This document shows positions 11,195 through 22,606 of a stretch of 64,000 bases of DNA, one piece after another. The stretch covers positions 2,232,001 to 2,296,000 of the forward strand of contig JBAJFE010000014.1 in the NCBI GenBank assembly GCA_037903355.1. The letters are read 5' to 3'. Source of the DNA: Trichuris trichiura (Eukaryota > Nematoda > Enoplea > Trichinellida > Trichuridae). Each line of letters opens with the position of its first letter. The first letter of the stretch is position 1. The position numbers and the translations under genes were made by a program. The notes under the pieces are model-generated. The model was not told the DNA's origin. It worked only from the letters and a program-made list of their open reading frames with translations, and searched no databases.

Positions 11195-13908
11195 TCATGC
11201 CATCTTTTTTGTGAACATTTCGTTGAAATATTCTATGGTCATCTTAAGGCCGTCATTGAGTGAAACCTAAAACGTTTTCAAATTGCACTGCAAGTATCGA
11301 CAACGACTAACATACTTTCGGTTTCCAATGTAACAGTTTCCACGCACGTGATATATCCGGTCGCCTTTGACGCGGGTCATCGACAGGAGATTCTTGAAAA
11401 ACAATGTCACACTTGCAACCTAGAACGGAACCAGTAAAGGCGCAGAAAGAAAACTGCGTGTGAACAGAGAATGCTTGCACCATGAAAGGTAGGGTTTAAC
11501 GCAGTTAACATACTGTTAACACAAAGCTTTTGAAGTTACCCTTCGGCAAAATAATGTTAGCAGCGAATAAATCGTATTACGCAAATTCTGGCCTGGACAT
11601 CAAAGCGAATAGATGAAAGCATGAATGCCGTATCAGGAAGGTCTATTTCCTTGCTAACTTAAAACTGAGGTTAGAACCAGATGCTTGACTCATGTTTACT
11701 TCTCCTAACTTAAACAAAGCTTCGCGTATTATTGGATGCATACATGCCATTGATTCGGCGAGGTCAGCGACAACATTTGCGGAATTTTATGGTAACCAGC
11801 TTTACACAATAAAATTCCAACAAATCACGTTTATGCTACACTTATCCTGGTCACTACATACATCAATAAGCTATAAGTACAGCACAGCTGAATGAAAACA
11901 AGTTTTTCCATAAACGTTAGAGAACTAATCGCATTCATTTAAAAATAATTCAATGAAGAAACTCATCGTTTGCCCTTCTGATAGAGCAAGTAAGCAGGCT
12001 TACCTGTTACATTTTGCACAACAAGTGCAAATTCTAAAATAGTTCTTTCATCCGGATTTCCCAGGTTTACCGGCTCTGTTACATTGCTTTCCATCAGAGC
12101 TACCAAACCGTCAACAAGATCAGAAATATACTGAAAAGAACGCGTGTGGTTTCCAGTGCCGTAAACCTGACATGGAACCGCATGAAAAAATAGAAGCAGA
12201 CAAAAGAACCATATACAGTGATCGAATGATTCTGCAATGCTTGAGATATGAAATTGCTGACTACGCGACCGTCATTCATGCTCATTCTTGGACCAAAGGT
12301 GTTGAAGATTCGGGCTATCCGGATATCCACTTGCTCCTGCATAAACAAAATTGAAACAGCCGACATAATTTTTACGCATCACCTGCTTATGATAGGCAAC
12401 CATTAAAGCTTCTGCAACCCGTTTACCTTCGTCATAGCAGGAACGCGGTCCAACAGGATTCACGTTACCCCAGTAGCTTTCAGACTGCGGATGTTCCGTT
12501 GGGTCACCATACACTTCAGACGTAGAAGCTAGCAAGACCCGGGCTTTCGTTCTTCTTGCCAAACCCAAAACATTTATGGTGCCCATAGTGTTTGTCTTTA
12601 TGGTCTTAACTGGGTTATACATGTAATGTGGAGGAGAGGCCGGGGAAGCGAGGTGATAAATACGATCAACCTCCAGATAAATGGGATTCACAATGTCGTG
12701 CCTGAGAAGTTCAAAATTGGGATGGCCTAACCATTGCTCAATATTCTTTTTCTTTCCCGTAAAATAGTTGTCCAAGCAGATTACTTCGTGACCATCCTTC
12801 ATCAGATAGTCAATCAGATGAGATCCCACAAACCCAGAGCCACCGGTGACCTGCAACAGTGCCGTAGGTATGTACGCATGGAACGGATCGTGGAAGTGCG
12901 TGCACTTATTCTTATTATTTTGTGTATTTGTCCATACAATATTATTTCCTTTTTTCGGCCTGCTTTTGTTATCTTTTCTTACTTTTTAGCACACCTGTAG
13001 TTGTTAAAATAAATCCGCAACCATCAGAAAGTTAGCTGGTTTGAGTAAAAATGGAATACAGAACTTACAAAGACGAAATTAAGATTTATTACTATTATTG
13101 GAACAGCAAAATGTTAACCGAAAATATCTTCACAAGAAAAATGGCAGTTTCGAATAAGTAAAGAGGCCGCATGGAATATTATGGCAACCTGCAATATTAG
13201 TAAAACGTACTAGGATGCGTTTCCTTTGGTCAGGTGGGCGATACTTCATATGCGGGTATCGACCAACCTGAAACGTCTCGTTGTTCTTTTGCTTCATAAA
13301 GCTGAATGAGATGATACAGGTCAAACGTACAGTTGGCAGCAAAACCAACCTCTTATCGGCTAAAATCGCTCTAAATCTCTTTAACTGATTATCTTGCGAC
13401 TTTAACGTTTTCTTTATCACTTCTAGGTCATTCATGACGCTAAAACAGTAAGCCTCAGAAAAGAGATGAACATTTGTAGCAATCTACTTAATACAATATG
13501 CGATAAACATCGACTGGCTTTTTCGCTTACTTGATGAAAGGCTCCTGGCTCAGCATGGGGTTAGGTCTCGGCGGCTCCACATTGCCACCCAAATGCGGAT
13601 CTGTCGAACGAGTGTTTTCATTACTTACATTGGTATTTCCCTTAAAAGTCGACAACACTGCAGAAAACTAATCCACATCCCACGTGACTTACGATTAAGA
13701 CTGGAGGATTTGCATCCTCATTCAACTGACTGAGGACGCCTAAACGTGCCGATTTTAATAATGCTATGCTATCAACCACTAGAAGGCGACAAGAAGAACA
13801 ATATTTTTCATGCAAGAAACGCTTACCGCCAACGTACGCGAAGAATATCAACGAGAACGACCCGACGAAGCAAACAATGAAAAGACGAAATTGAACATCC
13901 AACCTCAT
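11195..13908 (-). CDS. uxs1: UDP-glucuronate decarboxylase (UDP-xylose synthase), 9 exons
   Basis: Exons on the minus strand: 13693-13908, 13531-13600, 13350-13439, 13211-13301, 12383-12850, 12217-12336, 12004-12166, 11316-11419, 11195-11266. All junctions are GT-AG, and phases match for exons 2-9. Introns are mostly 46-92 bp, with longer ones of 360 and 584 bp. Exon 1 gives a short N-terminus and a hydrophobic type II anchor ([19 protein letters not shown]), as expected for a Golgi/ER-lumen enzyme. Exon 5 carries the NAD-binding [10 protein letters not shown], the STSEVYG strand and the catalytic YDEGK (YxxxK). Later exons carry [21 protein letters not shown] and [10 protein letters not shown], then a stop. 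The enzyme converts UDP-GlcA to UDP-xylose for glycosaminoglycan linker synthesis (C. elegans sqv-1). One oddity: exon 1 ends in phase 0 but exon 2 needs phase 1, so the first junction is uncertain. Confidence 0.93.
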
Positions 13909-14855
13909 TTATTTCGCAAAGGCTGCATAACAACCTTATAACATTCGACGATACGGTGGCTTCGCTGAAACAACCTGTCAATGAACTGACGAGCGGGAGT
14001 AAGCAAGTGGCGACAGCAAATGGCAAGACATAATAAACCTGGCAAGTCACGTAGCATTTATATGAAGATTGCAAAACCAAGTTAATGAACTTTACTGACT
14101 AGTGTAACGCAGTCACTTACAGGTTATTCGATTTGATACTTCGACGGTATAAACATAGTCAGGTCAAAATAATCTTGAGCAAACAATAGCATTCTGTAAC
14201 TTAGGTCATCCGTTTTTGGTTACATTATTCTTCTAAAGCCCGGATTTTGTGCAGCAGTGCTTAACTGCAGGCTTCAATCCTTAGCGTTAAGTACTGCTTC
14301 AATTGTAGGCGTTAAAAATGTGCTTGTTCATTCAGGCACACATAACTCAATTCAGTCACCTTTTGACGCGAAACTGATTTGCAAGACGTCGCTGAGATGC
14401 ACAGCATTCATTGTTGTGACGCATAGTAGGCATAATACGTTTACTTCATACAGGTTTAGATGACTAAGGCTACAGTTATTTATACAATCAGTTGATGCGC
14501 AAACTCAACCTCTGCTTCATCACGTGAAACAGATCCTGTGCTTTAAAGGTGTGTTTCAAACGCTTAGGTTAAAGTATTGTTCATTCTGTTGATTACGCTC
14601 AACATTGCCGCGCCTGGTTACTATGTACTTTTATCGTTCCATCATTCCTGTACGATTTGAAGGGAGTGGGATGCATTATTCCACTCAAATGAGTCGGCGC
14701 AGCGAAACTCACCTCTTTATTGTGGGTGTTCAATGAAGTTTTCAGGTAGCGGCGTTGTTGCGGCGTCATAGTACAGAAAGAGTCGTTGAATCTGTAGAAG
14801 ACCTGCTGTTGTATAGGAAGTGAGGTGGATCTCCTCCGCCTTCTGCCAGTCGTAC
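13909..14855. other. 5' flank of uxs1, no gene recognised
   Basis: Probable upstream region of uxs1. No clear promoter element, repeat end or coding segment was identified. Confidence 0.45.
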
Positions 14856-15140
14856 TGTTGTTTGTTTGATCTTCTACGGCTTTTCCCGTTTTTTTGTGTA
14901 ATGGTATCTGTAATTAGACGAAACATTTGCTCTACCAACGAATAGCGTTCTTCTCTATGTCATCAATGATAAAACCAGAGCGTTCCGAAGGCTCTGAAAT
15001 GAAGTTGAGTGCATTGGTTCTGAACAATTTTTTAAATAATCGCTCATCCATCCATTGGTAGAGCAATTTTTACGTCTAGTTACAGATACCAGCACATAAA
15101 AAACAGGAAAAGCCGTAGAAGATCTAACAAACATGAAACA
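14856..15140. repeat. Foldback repeat family F2, copy a (hairpin)
   Basis: Two inverted arms of about 85 bp flank a spacer of about 110 bp. The left arm reads gatcttctacggcttttcc, then ggtatctgtaattagac, then tgctctaccaacga. The right arm repeats these blocks inverted (gctcatccatccattggtagagc, gttacagatacc, ggaaaagccgtagaagatc). No coding capacity. Related copies are at 15.45 kb and 16.41 kb. Confidence 0.75.
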
Positions 15141-15447
15141 AATACCCATTACAAAGCACCCGTGTTTAAGTTGTACTGTTTATCTAAATTCAGGTTATTG
15201 TATTTCGCATGCTCTTCATCTTTTGCTAGTAAATGCATTACAGTGATGAGGTTTAAATTATACGGAATGGTTCTCAACGCGTGTTGGCTTTTCGCAAAAC
15301 GGAAAGGCAACTATGCGCCTTTTTTTACTGAATATTTCTTTCTAAGAGCTGATTAGCGCTGTCTTGCAGACTTACAACGTTCTTCATTTTTGATGAAATG
15401 GGAAAACTGAACACAGGGTGTTTCGTAACGGGATTGCGTTTCACGTT

Positions 15448-15625
15448 TCTGAAGATCTCTTGTGGCTTTTCGCGTTTTTCGTGTTGGTATCTGTAATTAA
15501 AAAAACAATTGCTCTACGAACGGATGGATGAGCGATTAATAGAAAAATTAAAAATTAGTGCACTCAGCTTGTTTCAGAGCTTTCGGGATGCTCTAGTTCC
15601 GTCATCAGCGAGTTGGAGGAGAAAG
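15448..15625. repeat. Foldback repeat family F2, copy b (single arm plus spacer)
   Basis: Carries one arm (gaagatctcttgtggctttt, ggtatctgtaatta, tgctctacgaacggatggatgagcg) followed by the spacer with agctttcgggatgctctag and the gtcatcagcg motif. The second arm is missing, so the copy is truncated. Confidence 0.65.
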
Positions 15626-15799
15626 TATTTTTAATGCCAAGTTAGAGATGTAGCACAATGCTAAAACTGAAAGTGGGAACAGTGTTATTTTTGAGTCACA
15701 TTAGTGTTTATCGCTACTTTATAATGCTAATCCGGACGAGGTCCCTCAACCTGTCAACGGTTCGGAAAATTCCGAGTTTTGAAATGCATTCTTTCGCCA

Positions 15800-16345
15800 A
15801 TGTTCATTTGTTCGGCGTCGATCGTTTTGTCGACAGGTCTTTTCATCGACAAGTCGTTCCGTCAAAACGTCGTTTCGTCGACTGGTTGTTCTTCAAGTGG
15901 TCATTTTGCAGAATCCAAATGCGAACGGAACTTGTCTAACAAAATCTTTCAGTCAATACATTGAGCGCCTTTTTGTGTTTCGTAACTGTCAAAGTGCTAA
16001 TATCTTTTAAAGTCGACAAATTGAAGATGAAACGAACTGCATGATAGTGATGTTCAGATTAATGAAAACAGCACTCCATTGGAAGTTAGCAGCTCGCTGT
16101 ACAGTTAGGCTTTTTGAAAACGTAGCTGTTTTCTACATTTGCTGATGGGAAAGAAACGACGTTGAGTAAAACACTGGATTCAGAAAATCATCGTAGAACC
16201 GAGGCTTCAATAAATGTACTGAAGCCAGAGTAATGTTTGTATGCTTCCAACAAATGCCAAAAGGTTCAACAAAACAATCATTTTATTAACGACCGTTCTG
16301 TTCCTGTTCAACAAAACCACCAGTCGGCAGAATGGACTTTAAAAC
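15800..16345. mobile_element. Small MULE-like element with inverted subterminal arrays (no coding)
   Basis: At 15,800-15,925 runs a tandem array built on cgttttgtcgacaggtc / cgtttcgtcgactggttgtt units. At about 16,255-16,340 an opposite-orientation array is built on ggttcaacaaaacaatc / gttcaacaaaaccaccagtc. The layout resembles the MULE at 5.2-6.35 kb, but the unit sequence differs and no transposase is present. The boundaries are approximate. Confidence 0.45.
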
Positions 16346-16410
16346 CCCATTTTACAGTATTTGCAGGAATTTTTTGAAGACAAGATGCTTCGTAACGGGA
16401 TAATGTTTCA

Positions 16411-16713
16411 TGGTTTTGGTTGATCTCCTAAGGCTTTAACTGTTTTTGTCTGTGTTTGTATCTGTAATTAAACGAAACAACTGCTCTACCAACGCATGGA
16501 CGAGCGATTATGAGTGAGGGAGGAGCTGCTCCATCTCACTGACGACGGAACTACAGCATTCCGAAAGTTCTGACATAAAGCTGAGTGCATTGGTTCTGTA
16601 CAATTTTCCTAATAATCGCTCATCCATCCGTTGGTTGAGCAGCTGTTTCGTTTAAGTACAGATACCAAAACAGATAAAATAATGCGAAAAGCCGTAGAAG
16701 ATCTACAAAGACC
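16411..16713. repeat. Foldback repeat family F2, copy c (hairpin)
   Basis: A full hairpin: the left arm has tgtatctgtaattaaacgaaacaactgctctaccaacgca-type sequence. The spacer holds gacgacggaac and ttccgaaagttctga. The right arm has cgctcatccatccgttggttgagcag, then agtacagatacc and gaaaagccgtagaagatct. A gypsy element lies 10 bp beyond its right end. Confidence 0.75.
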
Positions 16714-16723
16714 ATATTTACAG

Positions 16724-17066
16724 TGTTATGTATTTGAAGATACCGCCGCCTTATTTCCTAGCACGCACATTAGCCTCATCACTTCACACCTGCATGCATT
16801 CCTTACGCACGTGAACGCACTCGGCAGGTCGTGACCGCTCCATTAATCCCCTTTGCATGCTTGAGTCGGTTTCTGTTAATCCTGTGAAAGAGCTGACCCA
16901 CTCACCTCCCCTTGTAGCTATTTATGGAGACTGTTCACCCCGTCTGGCAGTCTCTGTCTGGGTTTCTCGTCTCTAACGTCTGTACTCCGCGTGATAACTT
17001 ATACTCAATAAACGGTTATTGGTATGTCTCAGAGTGTGTTGTCAGCAGCAAAGCTAAGACACAACA
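16724..17066 (+). repeat. 5' LTR of gypsy element
   Basis: 343 bp, TG...CA. It contains a possible AATAAA polyadenylation signal (caataaacgg) near 17,010, shared with the 3' copy. Confidence 0.92.
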
Positions 17067-17159
17067 TTGGCGACGAGCAGTGAGATCCTCATAGCGACAG
17101 AGACACTAGCATCTGACAACCTACAACTCTTGCAACCACATCAGTTCAACCAGGCTAGC

Positions 17160-18899
17160 ATGGCGACTGTAGGCAGCATAGGTGTTTTCGACACCAAGAA
17201 TCCAAATTCTTGGGAAGCCTACGCTGAACAACTGGAATGTTATTGCGAAGCCAATAATATCACTAAAGAGCTCAGGAAGAGAGCCACTCTCCTGACAGTG
17301 ATTGGAAAAGAAGCTTACGCAATCCTGCGGTCAATCATCTCTCCTGAAATTCCTAAATCGCAGACGTACGACCAGCTTGTTGCGACGATGAAAAGTCACT
17401 TCATGCCGCAGACGTCACTGATCTACAGCCGATTCCTCTTCCATAAGAGAACTCAGCGAGCAGATGAAACCATCAGCGCCTATGTTACGGAACTGAGACA
17501 GCTGCCTGAAGATTGTAAGTTTGGGGCGACGCTTACGGAGCGCCTCCGGGACCAGCTCGTATGCGGCCTCCGGGATGATGCTATCCAGCGGAGACTATTG
17601 GCTGAAACTTCGCTCACTTTCGACGAAGCATTCAAGAGGGCCTTAGCAGGCGAAGCAGCTGCTAACCAGGCCAAGGAGGTTCAAGCGCAGAACACCTCCA
17701 CAGGAACCATTTCCTCATCACACCATGTGCAACATGGTAAGAGAAACGGATCCTTTTTCAGACCTCATGGACAAAGCAACGGCCAAAGGAAGACTTGCGC
17801 CGGTTGTGGTGGTCAGCACAGACGTGAGGACTGTAAGTTCAAAGACTGTGAATGTCACTTCTGCCACAAGAAAGGACACATCGCCAAGGTCTGCAGAAGT
17901 CAGGGTTCAGGTCAACAGAAACCACAGCACGTGCCCGTCAGAAAAAGGTCATCTGCTCACCAAGTCGAAGAGCTGGAAGTATACACGGAGAGCCACATCC
18001 ACAACATACTTCCTTCTACCGACACACCGAAGAAGATAAGAGTCACCGTCAACGTCGAAGGACAGCCACTGACGATGGAAGTCGACTCAGGGTCCAACTT
18101 CTCGCTTATTTCTTCGAACACCTATAAGAGGTTATGGCCAAGCCGTGGACCAGCCATAACGAAGGGTCACATACAGCTCCTTGACTACCAGAGAAATCCC
18201 ATAAAGCTATTGGGATTCTGCAAGGTTAACGTGACTTTCAAGCATAAGCATGGAACACTCCGACTACTAGTCAGCAAGGGCAATCGTGAAAGCTTGCTGG
18301 GACTAGAATGGTTTCCATCACTTGGACTGAGCATCTCAGGGGTCAGCCAAGTTTCGGAGAGCTGTACCGTTACGAACGTCCTCAGGGAGTTCCAGGATGT
18401 CTTTTCAGAAACACTGGGAAGCTACACTGGCCCGGAAATTTCTTTGCCACTTGATCCTAACGTTCCGCCGAAACGTTACAAGGCGAGAAATGTTCCACTA
18501 ACTATCCGTCCACTTATCGAAGACGACAGACTTCACCCAGATATTTGGACGGAAAGGCAACTTAAACAGGATGCCGTTGGGGCCATTACTGGCAGAAACG
18601 CAAGGACCTTCCAAGCGGGAGATCCTGTGTTTATAAGAAGTTACGATTCAACTTCCGCTTGGATTCTAGCCGAAGCAACTGCCCAAACAAGGCCCCTTTC
18701 ATATGAGGCAATTACAGCGGACGCAAGAAAGGTCCGCCGACACGTGGATCACATGAAAAACAGATCACACGATATTCCAGCTGCCGTGCCTACCGCAAGA
18801 GTTCCTTCCGACGATAGTGAACCTTGCACGGCAGAGAATACTTGTCGCATACAAAGGCGAAGAATTCGCCCAGGGTATCTCGATAGTTACCTTTGCTAG
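17160..18899 (+). CDS. Gypsy Gag-protease fused in frame to integrase C-terminus (RT, RNase H and IN core deleted)
   Basis: The first ATG is at 17160, giving a continuous 579-codon frame to TAG at 18899. Order: a Gag capsid-like region starting MATVGSIGVFD; two zinc knuckles at about 17,795-17,895 (CxxC...C and CHFCHKKGHIAKVC); a retroviral-type aspartic protease with the catalytic DSGS near 18,085; then the linker that normally precedes reverse transcriptase (KRYKARNVPL near 18,480). Directly after comes the end of integrase (GDPVFIRSY and RRHVDHMKNRS). Reverse transcriptase, RNase H and the integrase catalytic core are all missing, yet the frame is kept across the junction near 18,515. The element cannot move alone. 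The ORF could still make Gag and protease if transcribed. Confidence 0.88.
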   Translation: MATVGSIGVFDTKNPNSWEAYAEQLECYCEANNITKELRKRATLLTVIGKEAYAILRSIISPEIPKSQTYDQLVATMKSHFMPQTSLIYSRFLFHKRTQRADETISAYVTELRQLPEDCKFGATLTERLRDQLVCGLRDDAIQRRLLAETSLTFDEAFKRALAGEAAANQAKEVQAQNTSTGTISSSHHVQHGKRNGSFFRPHGQSNGQRKTCAGCGGQHRREDCKFKDCECHFCHKKGHIAKVCRSQGSGQQKPQHVPVRKRSSAHQVEELEVYTESHIHNILPSTDTPKKIRVTVNVEGQPLTMEVDSGSNFSLISSNTYKRLWPSRGPAITKGHIQLLDYQRNPIKLLGFCKVNVTFKHKHGTLRLLVSKGNRESLLGLEWFPSLGLSISGVSQVSESCTVTNVLREFQDVFSETLGSYTGPEISLPLDPNVPPKRYKARNVPLTIRPLIEDDRLHPDIWTERQLKQDAVGAITGRNARTFQAGDPVFIRSYDSTSAWILAEATAQTRPLSYEAITADARKVRRHVDHMKNRSHDIPAAVPTARVPSDDSEPCTAENTCRIQRRRIRPGYLDSYLC

Positions 18900-18909
18900 G
18901 GAAAAGGGG

Positions 18910-19252
18910 TGTTATTTATTTGAAGATACCGCCACCTTATTTCCTAGCACGCACATTAGCCTCATCACTTCACACCTGCATGCATTCCTTACGCACGTGA
19001 ACGCACTCGGCAGGTCGTGACCGCTCCATTAATCCCCTTTGCATGCTTGAGTCGGTTTCTGTTAATCCTGTGAAAGAGCTGACCCACTCACCTCAGCTTG
19101 TAGCTATTTATGGAGACTGTTCATCCTGTCTGGCAGTCTCTGTCTGGGTTTCTCGTCTCTAACGTCTGTACTCCGCGTGATAACTTATACTCAATAAACG
19201 GTTATTGGTATGTCTCAGAGTATGTTGTCAGCAGCAAAGCTAAGACACAACA
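18910..19252 (+). repeat. 3' LTR of gypsy element
   Basis: 343 bp, near-identical to the 5' copy, and followed immediately by the tacag target duplication. Confidence 0.92.
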
Positions 19253-19904
19253 TACAGGATTATTAAATTTCAATCTAACGTTGCCTCGATGTAGCACAAC
19301 GCTGAAAACTGGCTCAATAACAACCCCAGTTAACTCCTTAAAAATTCCCATTTAAATCTAAGTCATTTTCCAAGATATGTTGTTATCTCACGTAAATAGA
19401 ATTCTTATCATAGTTTAAGTCATCAAAGCAGCAACAGCGTGACGTGATTCGGTACATTGGAATCATATCGTTTGTAGGCGCATCGTTGGGTTTTGGATCC
19501 ATCTGACCAAAGTTTCTGCAAGGAAATTGGAGTCCTTTGTTCCTGCCACGTACGCTGAAGGTTGCGACACCTTATTTGTAGAAGGATTTAATTTTCCCTG
19601 AAGACTAAATTTTACCATGGAATATGACTGCGTTTGGACAGCCTCTAAATGTCCCATTATGAGTGGTTTTTGTAGAGGAAATATGGAGCTTTCAGGACCT
19701 TTCTAGTCACATCGACGCCATTCGGAACGAATTCGTTTTGATGTATTCCTCTGAGTGCTGATGACGGGACCTGAAGGTTTCCGAAAGCTCCATTTTTTCT
19801 CAATAAGGATCATTTATAAAAGGGCATTTGACCACAGCAGAGTAGAATGAAATTACGTGTTTTTGTTCTGTAAGATAATGCTTCTGAGTTGTTAATATAA
19901 ACTT
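19253..19904. other. No gene recognised; small inverted segment
   Basis: Near 19,680-19,800, tggagctttcaggacc and its inverted partner ggacctgaaggtttccgaaagctcca form a short imperfect inverted repeat. Nothing else was recognised. Confidence 0.45.
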
Positions 19905-21972
19905 AGCCGAGGCGCCCGCAACTTATTATGGAACGCTTGGAATGAAATGCATTGTAAGTCGAAATGCCTAACCAATGCATTTAATCTCGAGCCTGACCGC
20001 TTTGCGACGGCGGTTTGCTAGTGATAGTTTCCTCATTGGTCTCCATTGGCCGCACATTGGTTCAATGCTATCATTTATATACGTCTAGGTTAGGCTTGCG
20101 CTAAGATAAAGTTGAACTGCACGATATTAAACTTAATTGAGCATAGACAAAGCGAACTGCCACGATAGGAGGTCCTCGCGACAAAATGATTATGACGAAC
20201 TGTAACGAACCTGTTGCGACACGCTCGTAAGAGAAAGCTTACTGAAAATCAGTAGAATAAAAAGTGAGCGGTTTTATCAGCAATCAACCGGTGCCTACCA
20301 CAGCTCTCTTTTTTCCTTTCTCATCGCGTCCCCAGCTGTGAGAAAATATTGGGTAACTTTATCTCGAACATTAGATGAGCAGCCGAATTCGCAACCGCGG
20401 GATAAAGTATTAACAATATGCAAATTACTGTTTCTGATGCATGGAACAGGCACGGACGATGGGCACCACTTAGTTGATGATTTGGCACAGAACCCATACT
20501 GAAGATCAGAACCACTTGAATGTGAAACGTTCATGCAGCCTGTTTTAACTAAATTAAAGTCTTGAATTAGCTTACAGCTGAGAAAGATCATGTCATCAAA
20601 GACTGCTTTATAACCCAGCAGTTCTGTTTTAAAGGTTAATTGCTCAGAATCCTGTATGTGGCAACTACATTAATGTGCATATGCATACGTGGGCTCACTG
20701 ATCTGTTCAGTAGACCTAACAGATATTTGCAAGAAGATGGAAACGCTATAATGACAAACGTGATGGTGTTCTTTCCCTGTTTAAATCAATTATAGGTGGA
20801 AGAAGCTTCCCTGTGATGATTGATAGCGTACCAGGACTAGACATAATGAAGGTACCAAGTTTTGTTTCTACACTCTTCTGTTTTCCTGTACGCATTTTGT
20901 AACTAACAAAAGCACTTGAATCTATCGATCAGCCTTTGTAAATCTCTCGCAGTAGCAGTCATCTACCATATATACGTACATATAAATAACAAAATACGAA
21001 TTTCAAAACGAATGTGCTCAGCTATCAAACCCACCGTAAGTCGAGAACCCTCTATACTTATTTGTATTTACACGGTATCCCTGACTTACGATGGATTCAA
21101 AATTACAATGAGTTTGATAACGGAGCATTTTCGCTTCGAGATTTGTGTTGTGTTATTTATATGTACCTATATATGGCAAACAGCTATTGCGAGAGATTTA
21201 CGAAAGCTGATCGACAGATGCAAGTGCTTTCGCTAGTTACAAAGAAATGTACAGCGAAATACAGAGGAACATAGCAACAAAACTTGTTGCCTTCCTAATG
21301 CAACCTACTCCTGGTACGTTATCAGTCATCATAGAGGTGCCTTATTTCAGCTATCATTGAATCAAGCAGGGAAATAACTTCATCGAGTTGTCGCTAATAG
21401 CACTACTATCTTTTTGCAAGCATCAGTTGGATACATCGAACGGATCAGTGAGCTCTCGTATGTACATTATAATGTAGTTCCCATATACGGAATTCTGTTT
21501 TATTACCCCCAGGACAGAATTGCTGCATTGTATAGTAGCCTTGTACGACACGATTTCTTTCAAGTGTAAGCTAATTCAAGAGTTTGATCTTGTTCAGATA
21601 AACTGCACGAAACGTTCACATTCAAGCGGTTCTAATATCAGTATGGGTTAGTTACAGTTCACCATATCCATTTCGCTGAGAAGACCTCTCATCGTGGCAG
21701 TTCGCCTTTCGTATGCTGATATCAGTTTGATACCGTACACTTCAACTTCGTCTTAGCATAAACCTAGACCCTAACGTATATCAATGATGTCATTGAACCA
21801 ACGTATGGCCAATACAGACCAACGGGGGAACTACCATTAGCAAACCGCCGCCTCCGTGGTCCAGTTCAGCGTTAAGTGTATTGATTATGCACTCTGACCT
21901 AGATGGTTTGGACTTGCGATAGAGCTCTTGAAACAAAATGCATCTTAAGTTGTGAACCCCCTGCACTTACAT
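19905..21972. repeat. About 2-kb imperfect palindrome (long inverted repeat)
   Basis: The two halves are inverted copies about a centre near 21,070. For example ctttgtaaatctctcgcagtag (about 20,934) mirrors the reverse complement of 21,190-21,210. tgaattagcttacag (about 20,565) mirrors sequence near 21,565. ggcggtttgctagtgatagt (about 20,010) mirrors actaccattagcaaaccgcc (about 21,830). The left half has an extra segment of about 275 bp (about 20,215-20,500). Arms are roughly 80% alike by eye. It could be a large foldback element or an inverted duplication. Open frames inside look non-coding. Confidence 0.75.
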
Positions 21973-22606
21973 CGTTTTGGTTTTTGTGAAATGAACTCGC
22001 ATTCACCGTATCTTCCCTACTTCTCAGAATTATTGTACGTAAGCACTAACTTCATGTTGTCCGCTCACATAATACTTTCCGCAATACGCATGCACAGTTA
22101 GTCTCGCATTCACTGTTGCCTTTACTTCTGAAAATAAAATTTATGGAAATGAAAGGTCTGTGTTAACATCTTCAGCTTTTATTTGTACAACTAGATTTTC
22201 TAGTACATTGGAAATAACGTTAGGACATTGAATCTTTTCCTGCAAGAGCAGTAAATGTTAGGTAGCATAGATCTGTAGGAGCACAGAAGGATGTAATTTT
22301 GTGCAGAAGTTCAGATCATCATGTCATTTCCAGAAAGGACATAAATTTAGGTAAGAGTAATTGAAAATGGTGATTTGGAAAATGAACCCTACGCAACATC
22401 TTACAACTGTGGCACAGCTGTTAGATAAACAAAACAACGTAACGACAGTGTAGACGAAAAATTGTCCAGCCATTAGGGTAGGTCGTCAGCTTCGAAACTG
22501 CTGGAATTATTGCGAAAATTTAGGAGCGCAATTTGCGTGAAGTCTGATCAAAGCTGAAGAACATTGCTTGAATGTGCAGTTATTAATAGTTAATCAAGAA
22601 CTTGCC
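21973..22606. other. No gene recognised
   Basis: AT-rich; the 3' flank of the CEP41 gene on the minus strand. Confidence 0.5.

Larger units (their letters stand above)
16724..19252 (+). mobile_element. Ty3/gypsy LTR retrotransposon, internally deleted, with 5-bp target duplication
   Basis: Two 343-bp LTRs (16724-17066 and 18910-19252) begin TGTTAT and end CAACA. They differ at only about seven positions that I could see, i.e. roughly 98% identical. The element is flanked by a perfect 5-bp direct repeat, tacag at 16719-16723 and 19253-19257. A TGG-containing primer-binding-site-like sequence (ttggcgacgagcag) follows the first LTR directly. The interior is only 1.84 kb and encodes one ORF. Intact flanks and similar LTRs point to a recent insertion. 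Confidence 0.93.

Noticed and set aside
20295..20591. 98-codon minus-strand frame
   Set aside because: It lies within the large palindrome, spans the asymmetric insertion, and is not kept in the opposite arm.
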